In this document: in pieces, positions 16,370 to 25,152 of the stretch
Numbering within the stretch: the first letter of the stretch is position 1
Layout of the letters: every line of letters begins with the position of its first letter
NCBI GenBank assembly: GCA_029433265.1
Contig: JAQTHT010000001.1
Location: forward strand, 206,667 to 270,666
Source: Leuconostocaceae bacterium ESL0958
GTDB taxonomy: Bacteria; Bacillota; Bacilli; Lactobacillales; Lactobacillaceae
Direction of reading: 5' to 3'
Length of the DNA: 64,000 nucleotides
The notes under the pieces: model-generated
What the model was told of the DNA's origin: nothing
Databases searched by the model: none
The model's input: the letters and a program-made list of their open reading frames with translations, nothing else
Made by a program: the position numbers and the translations under genes

Positions 16370-17515
16370 ATGTCCCTGATGACGTTAGCGCTACTACTAT
16401 TTGGTGCTTTGTTTTTTGGTCTGCTCGCTGAAAGATTGCAACTGCCAGCGGTGGTCGGCCAAATTGCGGCCGGGATTGTCCTGGGCCCAGCACTGCTAGG
16501 ATGGTTGCAGCCAACGCATGCCATCCATGATTGGGCGGAATTAGGCCTGCTACTGCTGATGTTCTTGGCAGGGATCGAATCTGACCTGGGTCTATTGACC
16601 CGTTATTTGAAGCAGTCTGTTACGGTCGCACTGGCTGGTGTCGTGCTACCGCTTGCCGTCTTTTTTGCATTGGGGGAAACCTTGGCGATGAACCCAGAGG
16701 AGGCAATTTTTCTGGCTGTTTTGTTTTCGGCCACTTCAGTATCGATTACGGCACAAATCTTAAGTGATCAGCAGCAGCTGAAAACGGTGGCGGGCGCCAC
16801 TATCCTGGGGGCGGCCGTCCTGGATGATTTGATTGCGGTGGCGCTTTGGTCTCTCTTTCAAACGACCTTTCGGCTTTCAGGACAAGCACAGTTGCCTATC
16901 TTCTTAGCACTGCCACTGATGGCGCTCTTCCTTTGTGTTCTCCTTTACGGGCTGCACAAATTGCTGCCGCAAACCTTAGCGGTTCTGGGCCGGATTTCTC
17001 TGCCAGGCCTGACACTCGGCTTTGTGTTTGGCCTAGTACTGCTAGCTGCGGCCGGAGGAGAGTTGTTGGGCCTGTCCGGGGCGATTACGGCTTTCTTACT
17101 GGGCGTCCTCTTTTCCAGACAGCCTCAAGCGGCCAGCATTGAACACGGTCTGACGACGATTGGGCAAACAATCTTTGTGCCGATTTTTTTCGTAAACATT
17201 GGCTTGAAAGTTACCTTTGCAGGCCAAGGAAAAGCAATTTGGCTCATTCTACTGCTGACGGTCGCTGCCATTTTGACGAAATGGCTGGGCGCTGGTTTGG
17301 GCGCTAAGATGCTTGGCTTACAGCGCAGCACGGCCAACATTGTCGGCGTCGGCATGGTCTCGCGGGGCGAAATGGCGCTGGTCATTGCGGATTTGGGGCT
17401 GTCTGCCAGTGTGATCGGTAGTACCTTGTATGCCAGCCTAACCTTTGTTATTTTACTGACCACGATTTTTACCGCCATTGCACTCCAGCCCATGCTGAAA
17501 CGGAGGCAAGCTTAA
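16370..17515 (+). CDS. CPA2-type cation:proton antiporter
   Basis: A 381-residue membrane protein with about 12-13 hydrophobic segments, starting LMTLALLLFGALFFGLLAERL. CPA2 features are the early QIAAGIVLGPALLG, the FSATSVSITAQIL segment and LGAAVLDDLIAVAL, whose adjacent Asp pair is the ion-binding signature of Na+/H+ antiporters. It lacks the C-terminal regulatory TrkA domains of KefB. It is probably NapA-like, exchanging Na+ (or K+) for H+. A hairpin with attenuator geometry lies directly before the ribosome site GAGAGGAG. Confidence 0.9.
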   Translation: MSLMTLALLLFGALFFGLLAERLQLPAVVGQIAAGIVLGPALLGWLQPTHAIHDWAELGLLLLMFLAGIESDLGLLTRYLKQSVTVALAGVVLPLAVFFALGETLAMNPEEAIFLAVLFSATSVSITAQILSDQQQLKTVAGATILGAAVLDDLIAVALWSLFQTTFRLSGQAQLPIFLALPLMALFLCVLLYGLHKLLPQTLAVLGRISLPGLTLGFVFGLVLLAAAGGELLGLSGAITAFLLGVLFSRQPQAASIEHGLTTIGQTIFVPIFFVNIGLKVTFAGQGKAIWLILLLTVAAILTKWLGAGLGAKMLGLQRSTANIVGVGMVSRGEMALVIADLGLSASVIGSTLYASLTFVILLTTIFTAIALQPMLKRRQA

Positions 17516-17528
17516 TCCATGTTGCCAT

Positions 17529-17557
17529 ACGTCGTCTGTCATAGGGCGGCGTTTTTT
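17529..17557 (+). terminator. Terminator between antiporter and murE
   Basis: ACGTCGTCT / GGGCGGCGT (9 bp with three G-U pairs) followed by six T; it is weaker than others here. Confidence 0.6.
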
Positions 17558-17567
17558 ATTGAAAATT

Positions 17568-17576
17568 TGCTATAAT
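17568..17576 (+). promoter_or_regulatory. Extended -10 promoter of murE (leaderless start)
   Basis: TGCTATAAT with the last base only 6 nt before the murE ATG (17583). There is no Shine-Dalgarno sequence in AAGCGT between them. Confidence 0.65.
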
Positions 17577-17582
17577 AAGCGT

Positions 17583-19094
17583 ATGCAATTATCTAGTCAA
17601 GAAGTTACCCATTTATTAACCGACCATGACCTGTTGCTGCAGGCACCAGAAGAGCAGTTGACGTTCAAGATGCTCCACTACGATAGCCGTCAGGTGATGG
17701 ATCAAACACTCTTTGTCGTGAAGGGCCGTTTTAAAGCTGCTTATCTGGCACAGACGGAGGGGATTAGCGCTTTGGTCAGTGAAAAGCCGATCGATGACCG
17801 CTACCCAACCTGGTTGGTCCGTGACAGTCAGAAGGCGCTGGCAGTGCTGTCCGCGGCTTATTTTGGCTATCCTCAGGAAGCACTCTGGATTGGTGCTGTG
17901 ACGGGCACGAAGGGGAAGACCACGACGGCTTATTTCGCCCATGCTATTTTGCAAGCCAGCACGGGGGGCCACTGTGCGCTCTTTTCAACGGTCGATCGGA
18001 TTGTTGGGCCGAAAGCGGCCGATCGCAAGAAGTCGGATTTGACCACACCAGAATCTTATGAACTCTACCATGATATGCGCCGTGCGGTTGACAACGGTAT
18101 GACCCACTTGGTCATGGAAGTATCCTCGCAGGCTTACTTAAAGGAGCGGGTCTATGGGCTAGACTTTAATGTGGGTATTTTCTTAAACATTTCACCCGAT
18201 CATATTGGGGAAAATGAGCACCCAACTTTTGCCGACTATTTAGCCCATAAGGAAATGCTATTAGACCACTCTGATCAGGTTATTTTAAATGCGGACATGG
18301 ACTACTACGCAGAGGTGGCTGCCCATGCCAAACTGCATCACAGCCAGATTCTGACTTATAGCCAGCGCGCTGGGCAGGGAACGGTGCACTTGTTGCGCCA
18401 AAAGTCCGCCCTACACGACTCCCGCTTTGCCCTCCAGACGGACGCACCAACATTAGCCGCTGTCAATGCTAGTTTCCGCCTCAATGTCCCTGGCGACTTT
18501 AATGAAGAAAATGCGGCAGCAGCCTTAATGCTGACGGCGTTAGCTGGCGCTAAACAGCAAGCCATGGTGATAGGCTTAGACCAAGTGACTATTCCAGGTC
18601 GGATGATGTCGTTACCAATCCCGGAGCACGGGGTGGCTTTCGTAGACTATGCCCACAATTACGCTTCCCTGCTCGCCCTGCTGTCCTTTGCCAAAAAGCA
18701 GTCACCAGATGGCCAGGTACTCGTCGTGTTAGGCGCGCCCGGCAATAAGGGGATTTCCCGGCGAGCGGACTTTGCCCGCGTGCTATCGGAACAGGCAGAT
18801 CAGGTCTTTTTGACGGCCGATGATCCCCAGTATGAGGATCCAGCCGCCATTGCCCATGAAATTGCAGATCAGATGACCAACCCGGCCGTGCAATGTCACT
18901 TTGAAATGGACCGACCAACTGCAATTGCCATGGCGGTTCAAACGGCGGGACCAAAAGATCTGGTGATTGTCGCCGGTAAAGGGGAAGATCCTTACCAAAA
19001 GATTGATGGCGAGGATGTGCCTTATGCTGGTGATTACGCACTGGTCAAAGACTTGCAAGAGCATTTTCAAAAGCAGGAGGCGGATCCTTGCTAA
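17583..19094 (+). CDS. murE: UDP-MurNAc-tripeptide synthetase, probably lysine-adding
   Basis: 503 residues. ATP-dependent ligase that adds the third amino acid to the peptidoglycan precursor. The P-loop GTKGKTTT is near residue 108, DYAHNY near 355, and the amino-acid-specifying motif reads DDPQ (413-416), not the DNPR of diaminopimelate enzymes. This points to L-lysine, as in most lactic acid bacteria, but that is an inference. The start is at ATG 17583, since the longer frame would include the -10 box. Confidence 0.9.
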   Translation: MQLSSQEVTHLLTDHDLLLQAPEEQLTFKMLHYDSRQVMDQTLFVVKGRFKAAYLAQTEGISALVSEKPIDDRYPTWLVRDSQKALAVLSAAYFGYPQEALWIGAVTGTKGKTTTAYFAHAILQASTGGHCALFSTVDRIVGPKAADRKKSDLTTPESYELYHDMRRAVDNGMTHLVMEVSSQAYLKERVYGLDFNVGIFLNISPDHIGENEHPTFADYLAHKEMLLDHSDQVILNADMDYYAEVAAHAKLHHSQILTYSQRAGQGTVHLLRQKSALHDSRFALQTDAPTLAAVNASFRLNVPGDFNEENAAAALMLTALAGAKQQAMVIGLDQVTIPGRMMSLPIPEHGVAFVDYAHNYASLLALLSFAKKQSPDGQVLVVLGAPGNKGISRRADFARVLSEQADQVFLTADDPQYEDPAAIAHEIADQMTNPAVQCHFEMDRPTAIAMAVQTAGPKDLVIVAGKGEDPYQKIDGEDVPYAGDYALVKDLQEHFQKQEADPC

Positions 19095-20353
19095 CTACTT
19101 ACCAAAACAAAAAGGTCTTACTCGCCGTAACGGGGGGCATTGCGGCCTATAAGGTCACGGAACTCGTGCGGCAGCTGGTCAAGGGTGGGGCGATTGTGCG
19201 GGTGATGATGACGCCGACGGCAGAAGATTTTGTCAGCCAGCGGACCCTCGCCATTTTGTCTCAAAATCCCGTCTTAACGGAAGCTGACTGGCAGGCAGCC
19301 TCGGCCGCGGTGGATCACGTCGCCTGGGCCCGCTGGGCGGACTTGCTCGTACTGGTGCCACTGACTGCGAACACGATGGCTAAGCTGGCCCAAGGGCTGG
19401 CAGATAACGTGTTGACCACTACCACTTTGGCTAGTCCAGCCGTGAAGTTGGCTGTGCCGGCCATGAACGATGTCATGTGGGCTAGTCCGGCCGTGCAACG
19501 GAATGCTGCCTTGCTGCAGGCGGATGGGGTTCACCTGCTCGGCCCCGCGGAAGGCTTTTTAGCCGAAGGCTATGCCGGCAAGGGCCGGCTAGTGCCGCTT
19601 GAACAAATCATGACTACTATCGGTCAGTTGCTGGCGGAAGAAGATCGTAGCGCAAGGGCCGCTGATCAGCTGCCTGACCTACCGGATTTATCCGGCCGGC
19701 AAGTCGTTATCACGGCCGGTGGTACTCGGGAAGCAATTGATCCAGTTCGTTACCTAACCAACCGTTCTTCCGGTAAAATGGGCTATGCCTTAGCCAATGC
19801 GGCGGCCATCGCCGGAGCAAAGGTGACCCTGGTCACGACTGTGGACCGACCTTGCGATGATTCAGTAAAGCAGGTCTTTGTGGAGACCGCAGTGGAAATG
19901 CTGGCGGCAGTTGAGACCGCGCTGCCGACCGCCGACCTCTTTATTGGGGCCGCCGCTGTATCGGACTTCCGTCTCGCCCATCCTGCCGCGGAAAAGATTA
20001 AAAAGAGTGGACCGGACGATGGCTTGACCTTGCAGTTGGTCCAAAATCCCGATATTTTAAGGTCAGTTGCCCAAGCAAAAAAGCCCGGCCAGTTGATTGT
20101 GGGCTTTGCTGCGGAAACCAACGACCCGGCGGCTAATGCACAAAAGAAATTAGCCCGAAAACAGGTGGACTGCATTGTTTTGAATGATGTCAGCCAGGCT
20201 GGGATCGGCTTTAACGGGGATGATAATGCTGTGACGGTTTTCCGTCCTGGCCAGCCGGCCGTTCACTTTGAGCGAATGAAAAAGACGGCCTTGGCGGCGG
20301 CCTTGCTGAGGGTGTTCGCCCAATCTCTTGACGAGTTGACAGCTGATTTATGA
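19088..20353 (+). CDS. coaBC: Bifunctional phosphopantothenoylcysteine decarboxylase/synthetase
   Basis: 421 residues, coenzyme A biosynthesis. The CoaC flavoprotein domain (about 1-185) has the GGIAAYK start, catalytic His77 (VDHVAWARWAD) and PAMNDVMW; the CoaB domain has VITAGGTREAIDPVRYLTNRSSGKMG. It starts with TTG at 19088 behind GGAGG and overlaps the murE stop by 7 bp. In the CoaC substrate-clamp motif usually written ACGxxGxGRM, the sequence here is LAEGYAGKGRL, with Glu160 where the conserved cysteine is expected. Confidence 0.92.
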   Translation: MLTTYQNKKVLLAVTGGIAAYKVTELVRQLVKGGAIVRVMMTPTAEDFVSQRTLAILSQNPVLTEADWQAASAAVDHVAWARWADLLVLVPLTANTMAKLAQGLADNVLTTTTLASPAVKLAVPAMNDVMWASPAVQRNAALLQADGVHLLGPAEGFLAEGYAGKGRLVPLEQIMTTIGQLLAEEDRSARAADQLPDLPDLSGRQVVITAGGTREAIDPVRYLTNRSSGKMGYALANAAAIAGAKVTLVTTVDRPCDDSVKQVFVETAVEMLAAVETALPTADLFIGAAAVSDFRLAHPAAEKIKKSGPDDGLTLQLVQNPDILRSVAQAKKPGQLIVGFAAETNDPAANAQKKLARKQVDCIVLNDVSQAGIGFNGDDNAVTVFRPGQPAVHFERMKKTALAAALLRVFAQSLDELTADL

Positions 20354-20390
20354 TATAATAAAGAACTAATTGAGGAAACGAGGTGGCTTT

Positions 20391-20639
20391 ATGGCGAAGG
20401 AAGAGGAAGAAAAGCGCGATCAGTATCACGTGGGTGATATTTTGTTGGCTCCGGCTTATGGCAACTTAGAAAAGCCTTTCACCGGTAAAGTTGAACGCGT
20501 TTACGACAATGCCCTGCTGGTTGAAATCATTGAAAATGATCCAGAAGACCAGGCGGCCGTCAACGAAATGAATCACCGCGGGGTCGTCAAGATGGACGAT
20601 GTCGAAGTGATTGAAGAAGCAAAACCGGCCGACGAATAA
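20391..20639 (+). CDS. DUF2187-type small protein
   Basis: 82 residues, acidic at both ends, with a central KOW-like beta segment (VGDILLAPAYGNLEKPFTGKVERVYDNALLVEI). It resembles the DUF2187 family of Firmicutes, of unknown function. The start is the ATG at 20391 behind GAGGTGG; an extended -10 element TGATATAAT lies at 20351-20359, its TGA being the stop of coaBC. It is immediately followed by the argS T-box leader. Confidence 0.7.
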   Translation: MAKEEEEKRDQYHVGDILLAPAYGNLEKPFTGKVERVYDNALLVEIIENDPEDQAAVNEMNHRGVVKMDDVEVIEEAKPADE

Positions 20640-20649
20640 GTCGTTGGCA

Positions 20650-20840
20650 ATCAAAGAAGAAGGAAGGTCGGTCTGCTAGTGACAGTGACCCCACGTTGGT
20701 GTGAGTGGGGACTAGCATCCAACCCGCGCATCTTTTTTGCAAACAAGTGCATGAGCAAAAGTGGCCCTTTGGGCTATTAGAGTGGTACCGCGGGCAGGGC
20801 TCGTCTCTTAGATTAGCAAATCGGAGATGGGTCCTGCTTT
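20650..20840 (+). promoter_or_regulatory. T-box riboswitch controlling argS (tRNA-Arg sensing)
   Basis: The hallmark T-box sequence TGGTACCGCGG (20783-20793) sits in an antiterminator that competes with a terminator hairpin (GCAGG...CCTGC, 20794-20837, with an 8-bp inner helix, then TTTT). Upstream is a long Stem I with a distal stem around GTGACCCCAC...GTGAGTGGGG. The specifier is probably CGC in CCCGCGCATC, matching arginine. Uncharged tRNA-Arg would favour read-through into argS. Confidence 0.9.
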
Positions 20841-20871
20841 TCAAAAAATAAAGAAGTAAAGGAAGCGTAAG

Positions 20872-22563
20872 ATGGCAAAAAATGAAGCAGTTCTAGCAGC
20901 TTTAACGGCTGTCCTCCCAGACGTAGACGAAGCAAGTATTGCCGCAAGAATTGAAACACCAAAGGACCAGACGAAAGGGGACCTGGCCTTTCCTACTTTT
21001 ACGTTGGCCAAAACCCTTCGGCAGGCCCCTCAGCAAATCGCAGCTGATTTGGTCGCCAAGATTGATGACAGTGCCTTTGAAAAGGTCCAGGCAACTGGTC
21101 CTTACATCAATTTCTTTTTGAATAAGCAGGCTGTAACGGCTGACACGTTGACGACGATTCTGGCAGCTGGCCAGTCTTACGGGCAGCAAGATACCGGCCA
21201 GGGCCGTAATGTCACGATTGATATGTCTTCACCCAACATCGCCAAGCCAATGTCCATGGGCCATTTGCGATCGACGGTGATTGGGAATGCTTTGGCTAAC
21301 TTGGCCAATAAGAACGGCTACCAAGCCGTGAAAATTAATCATCTTGGTGATTGGGGTACGCAGTTCGGGAAGCTGATTTATGCCTATAAGACTTGGGGTT
21401 CTGAAGAAGAAGTCCGCCAAGACCCGATTGCCACCCTGTTGAAGTACTATGTCACTTTCCACGAAAAGGCAAAAGCCGATCCAGCTTTGGACGACGAAGG
21501 GCGGGCCTGGTTTAAGAAATTAGAGGATGGCGACCCAGAAGCGCAGCGACTTTGGGCCTGGTTCCGTCAGGAATCTTTGAAGGAGTTTACGGAAATTTAC
21601 GACCGGCTCCATATTCAATTTGATTCTGACAACGGCGAGGCCTTTTATAACGACAAGATGGATGCCGTTGTGACAGCCCTGTCGGAAAAGGGCCTGCTGG
21701 AATCCTCACAGGGTGCGGAAATTGTTGATCTATCGAGCATCAATGAGCACTTGACGCCGGCAATGATTAAGCGGTCCGATGGTGCAACGCTCTACATGAC
21801 CCGTGATTTGGCGGCAGCGATTTATCGTAAGCAAACTTACGATTTCGCCAAGTCCCTCTATGTTGTCGGCGGCGAACAGCGGGAACACTTCCAGCAGCTC
21901 AAGGCAGTGTTGGAACTGATGGACTTCCCTTGGGCCAAAGATGTGGAGCACATTCCTTTTGGCCTGATTACTTTTAATGGCAAAAAGATGTCCACTCGTA
22001 AGGGCGACGTGGTCCTGCTCAAGGACGTCTTAGATGACGCTCATGAACTGGCTTTGGCCCAGATTCAGGAAAAGAATCCGACCTTGGCTAACCAGGATCA
22101 GGTTGCCGAAGAAGTCGGCGCTGGCGCCGTGGTCTTCCACGATTTGATGAACGACCGGACGAATAACTTTGACTTTAAGTTGGAAGAGGTAGTCCGTTTT
22201 GAAGGGGATACAGGCCCTTATGTGCAGTACACGAACGCTCGGGCGCAGTCTATCTTGCGTAAGGCCGGTGTGGCGGTGACGACAGAGGACCTGCACCTGG
22301 ATGACGAGCGGACTTGGGAAACGGTAACGCTTTTGAGCAAGTTCCCAGAAACGGTCAGCCGTGCCTTCGAGCAGCGGGAACCATCTGTGATTGCCAAGTA
22401 TGCGCTATCTTTGGCCCGGGCCTTTAACAAGTACTATGCCAATTCTAAGATTTTGACGGATGATGCCGGCCGCAATGGCCGTTTGGCCTTGGTGGCCGCT
22501 GTTTCAACGACTTTGACCGAGGCATTGGCACTCTTGGGTGTCCAAGCGCCGGCTGAAATGTAA
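20872..22563 (+). CDS. argS: Arginine--tRNA ligase
   Basis: 563 residues, class I aminoacyl-tRNA synthetase. It has the N-terminal Add1 domain, the HIGH-equivalent in SSPNIAKPMSMGHLRST, the KMSK-equivalent KMSTRKGDV and a C-terminal helical DALR domain. It loads tRNA-Arg. AAAGGAAG precedes the ATG, and transcription is governed by the T-box leader immediately upstream. Confidence 0.97.
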   Translation: MAKNEAVLAALTAVLPDVDEASIAARIETPKDQTKGDLAFPTFTLAKTLRQAPQQIAADLVAKIDDSAFEKVQATGPYINFFLNKQAVTADTLTTILAAGQSYGQQDTGQGRNVTIDMSSPNIAKPMSMGHLRSTVIGNALANLANKNGYQAVKINHLGDWGTQFGKLIYAYKTWGSEEEVRQDPIATLLKYYVTFHEKAKADPALDDEGRAWFKKLEDGDPEAQRLWAWFRQESLKEFTEIYDRLHIQFDSDNGEAFYNDKMDAVVTALSEKGLLESSQGAEIVDLSSINEHLTPAMIKRSDGATLYMTRDLAAAIYRKQTYDFAKSLYVVGGEQREHFQQLKAVLELMDFPWAKDVEHIPFGLITFNGKKMSTRKGDVVLLKDVLDDAHELALAQIQEKNPTLANQDQVAEEVGAGAVVFHDLMNDRTNNFDFKLEEVVRFEGDTGPYVQYTNARAQSILRKAGVAVTTEDLHLDDERTWETVTLLSKFPETVSRAFEQREPSVIAKYALSLARAFNKYYANSKILTDDAGRNGRLALVAAVSTTLTEALALLGVQAPAEM

Positions 22564-22623
22564 GGCGACGTGACTTCATCACGTTTTGTACAGTCAGGCG
22601 GACTTTGCCAGTAAGGAAAGTGG

Positions 22624-24714
22624 ATGAAAGCAAAATTTTCAAATAAAAAAAGTGGTTTTTGGCAGACGGTTGGACCAGTCTGGCGCCGTTATCAGTTGGG
22701 GCGGTTATTGCTGCTGTCCTTTTTGTTGGTCTTTTTCTTGACCTCCTCCTATTTGATTGTGTCGGCCAAAACGGCCCATGTGCAATCCTTGCAGTCTTCG
22801 CTTTCCCAAACAACGGATATCTACGATAACCAAGGGAAGGTGGCGGGCTCGCTCTATTCGCAAAAGGGTACTTACGTCAAATCCGATGAGATTTCCCAGA
22901 ACATGCGGGATGCCGTGCTCTCTGTCGAAGACCGTAAATTTTACAAGGAAAAGGGCTTTTCTGTTTCTGGCTTAGGCCGGGCAGCAGTGCTCTATGTAAA
23001 AAATCGATTAACCGGTTCCCACGTCATTTCTGGTGGTGGTTCGACCATCACACAGCAATTGGTGAAGAATGCTTACTTGAGTCAGGAGCAAACTTTCTCC
23101 CGGAAGGCTAAGGAAATTTTCCTGTCCATGCAGGTGGAGCAGGTTTATTCTAAGGACCAAATTTTGACCATGTATCTGAACAATGCTTGGTTTGGGCACG
23201 GGGCCTGGGGAGTTGAAGATGCTTCCTTGAAGTACTTCGGCGTCCATGCCAAGGACTTGTCAACCGACCAAGCGGCTGTTTTAGCCGGTATGTTGTCTAA
23301 TCCTTCTGGTTTCAATCCAATCGATAACCCCGACCGGTCAAAGGCCCGGCGCAATGTCGTACTGGAAACCATGGTCGAAAACAAGAAATTGAGCAAAGAG
23401 CAAGCCAAACAGTACCAGGCTCAGCCGATTACGCTCAATGACCAATTTACGGGTGATGATAATTACCGTTATCCTTGGTTCTTTGATTCTGTCATTAATG
23501 AGGCGGTCAATAAGTACCATCTAAATGAAAAAGATATTATGAACCGGGGTTACAAAATTTATACGACCCTGAACCAGAAGGACCAGGAAAATCTGCAAAA
23601 AGATTACCAGCAGAATGGGCTTTTTGGTTCAAAACAAGGGGCTCAGGCGGCCAGCGTGGTCTTGAATGCGCAAACTGGTGGGGTTCGGGCCGTGATTGGT
23701 GGCCGGGAAAGCCAGCATACCTACCGGGGCTTTAACCGGGCCAACCAGTCTCAGCTGCAGCCTGGTTCCGTGATCAAACCGCTGGTTGTCTATGCGCCAG
23801 CTTTGACCAAGGGGCACAGTATCAATGAAAAATTACCAAATCGAAAGATGACGTTCGGCAAGAACTACTCGCCGAATAACGCGGTTAACGTTGAGACGGC
23901 CGATGTGCCAATGTATACAGCCCTGGCCCATTCCTACAACATTCCGGCTGTGTATTTGCTCGATAAGATTGGCGTCAATACTGGCTATGAATGGGGCAAG
24001 CGGTTCGGCCTGCCATTGACCAGTGACGATAAGAACTACTCACTGGCCTTAGGTGGCTTGACCAAGGGGGTTTCCCCACAGCAAATCGCTCAGGCCTACA
24101 CGGCCTTTGCCAACGACGGCACGATGTCGGATGCCCATTACATCAATAAGATTGTTGATTCGACCGGGAAGACCATTGTGTCGTCACCAAAGTACGACAG
24201 CAAGCAGGTGATTTCATCGAGCGTCGCTGATAAGATGACGAAGATGATGCTCGGTACCTATTCCGAAGGAACTGGGAAAGGCGCTTCTCCTAGTGGCTAT
24301 CAATTAGCCGGTAAGACGGGTACGACCGAAAATCCAAATGATCCAAACGGCACGTCCTCTTCTAAGGATTCGTGGGCAGTGGCCTACACGCGGGATGTGG
24401 TCCAAGTTTCCTGGGAAGGCTTGGAAGGTGATAACACTGGTACCTTGCCACTGGGCTTGATGGGTACGATTGGGCCACTGGTTAAAACGTCGATGGGACA
24501 GATTCTGCCGAATACTTCCGAACGGTCCTTTACAGTCAAGGATGCAAATGAAAGCACTAGCACCATTAAGAAGGACGGCGAAAGTACGAATCAGTCCACG
24601 TGGTGGGATCAAACCAACCAGAACATCGCCGACGGTTATCAGAAGACGGTTGATGGTGCTAACAAAATATGGGATACTGTAAAGAAAGGAGCTGGGGCCC
24701 TTACTGGGAACTAG
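22624..24714 (+). CDS. Class A penicillin-binding protein
   Basis: 696 residues, bifunctional peptidoglycan glycosyltransferase/transpeptidase. One N-terminal transmembrane segment (about 27-47), then the GT51 domain with catalytic Glu102 (VEDRKFY) and GGGSTITQQLVKN, then the transpeptidase domain with Ser382 (PGSVIKP), SYN (437-439) and KTGTTE (564). Its arrangement is like PBP1A/2A. The C-terminus ends in a short Ser/Thr- and Asn-rich tail. GTAAGGAAAG precedes the start. Confidence 0.93.
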   Translation: MKAKFSNKKSGFWQTVGPVWRRYQLGRLLLLSFLLVFFLTSSYLIVSAKTAHVQSLQSSLSQTTDIYDNQGKVAGSLYSQKGTYVKSDEISQNMRDAVLSVEDRKFYKEKGFSVSGLGRAAVLYVKNRLTGSHVISGGGSTITQQLVKNAYLSQEQTFSRKAKEIFLSMQVEQVYSKDQILTMYLNNAWFGHGAWGVEDASLKYFGVHAKDLSTDQAAVLAGMLSNPSGFNPIDNPDRSKARRNVVLETMVENKKLSKEQAKQYQAQPITLNDQFTGDDNYRYPWFFDSVINEAVNKYHLNEKDIMNRGYKIYTTLNQKDQENLQKDYQQNGLFGSKQGAQAASVVLNAQTGGVRAVIGGRESQHTYRGFNRANQSQLQPGSVIKPLVVYAPALTKGHSINEKLPNRKMTFGKNYSPNNAVNVETADVPMYTALAHSYNIPAVYLLDKIGVNTGYEWGKRFGLPLTSDDKNYSLALGGLTKGVSPQQIAQAYTAFANDGTMSDAHYINKIVDSTGKTIVSSPKYDSKQVISSSVADKMTKMMLGTYSEGTGKGASPSGYQLAGKTGTTENPNDPNGTSSSKDSWAVAYTRDVVQVSWEGLEGDNTGTLPLGLMGTIGPLVKTSMGQILPNTSERSFTVKDANESTSTIKKDGESTNQSTWWDQTNQNIADGYQKTVDGANKIWDTVKKGAGALTGN

Positions 24715-24745
24715 CGATCCGCCCTGAATGAGAAAGGAAGTCGCA

Positions 24746-25102
24746 ATGACGGTTAATATTTACGATAACGCCAATGAAATGGCTCAGGTTTTGCCAGAAA
24801 CAGAACAGTTTAAGGCTTGGCAAGCCAGCTTTGACGCCGTACAAGAGGATGCAGCAGCTAAGGAACTCTTCCAAAAGTTCCAAACGGTTCAAATGACGGT
24901 GCAGCAAATGATGCAGGCACAACAGCAACCATCCGAAGAACAAGAAAAGGAATGGGACGCCGTTGCAAAGCAAGTGTCAGACAACGACAAGATTAAGGAA
25001 TTGATGGGTGCTGAAAAGATTTTGAACGATCTCTTGGGCGAACTCAATGACATTGTCACCAAGCCAGTGGCTGCTGCTTACCAAGCAGCACAAGCAAAAT
25101 AA
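24746..25102 (+). CDS. YlbF family regulator-like protein
   Basis: 118 residues, helical, of the YlbF/YmcA family (PF06133), which in Bacillus acts with RNase Y in mRNA maturation. Visible pattern: NIYDNANEMAQVLPETEQFKAW near the start and MMQAQQQPSEEQEKEW in the middle. The start is the ATG at 24746 because AGAAAGGAAG lies just before it; an ATG 18 nt upstream would put that site inside the gene. Confidence 0.85.
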   Translation: MTVNIYDNANEMAQVLPETEQFKAWQASFDAVQEDAAAKELFQKFQTVQMTVQQMMQAQQQPSEEQEKEWDAVAKQVSDNDKIKELMGAEKILNDLLGELNDIVTKPVAAAYQAAQAK

Positions 25103-25109
25103 AGGAAAA

Positions 25110-25140
25110 GGAGCTAGCACGATGTGCTAGCTCTTTTTTT
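25110..25140 (+). terminator. Intrinsic terminator
   Basis: GAGCTAGCAC / GTGCTAGCTC with a 3-nt loop and seven T. It lies between the convergent ylbF-like gene and lysC. Confidence 0.9.
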
Positions 25141-25152
25141 GGCTAAAATGGG

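Noticed and set aside
18589..19041. 150-codon minus-strand frame inside murE
   Set aside because: Entirely antisense to conserved murE motifs; no start signals.
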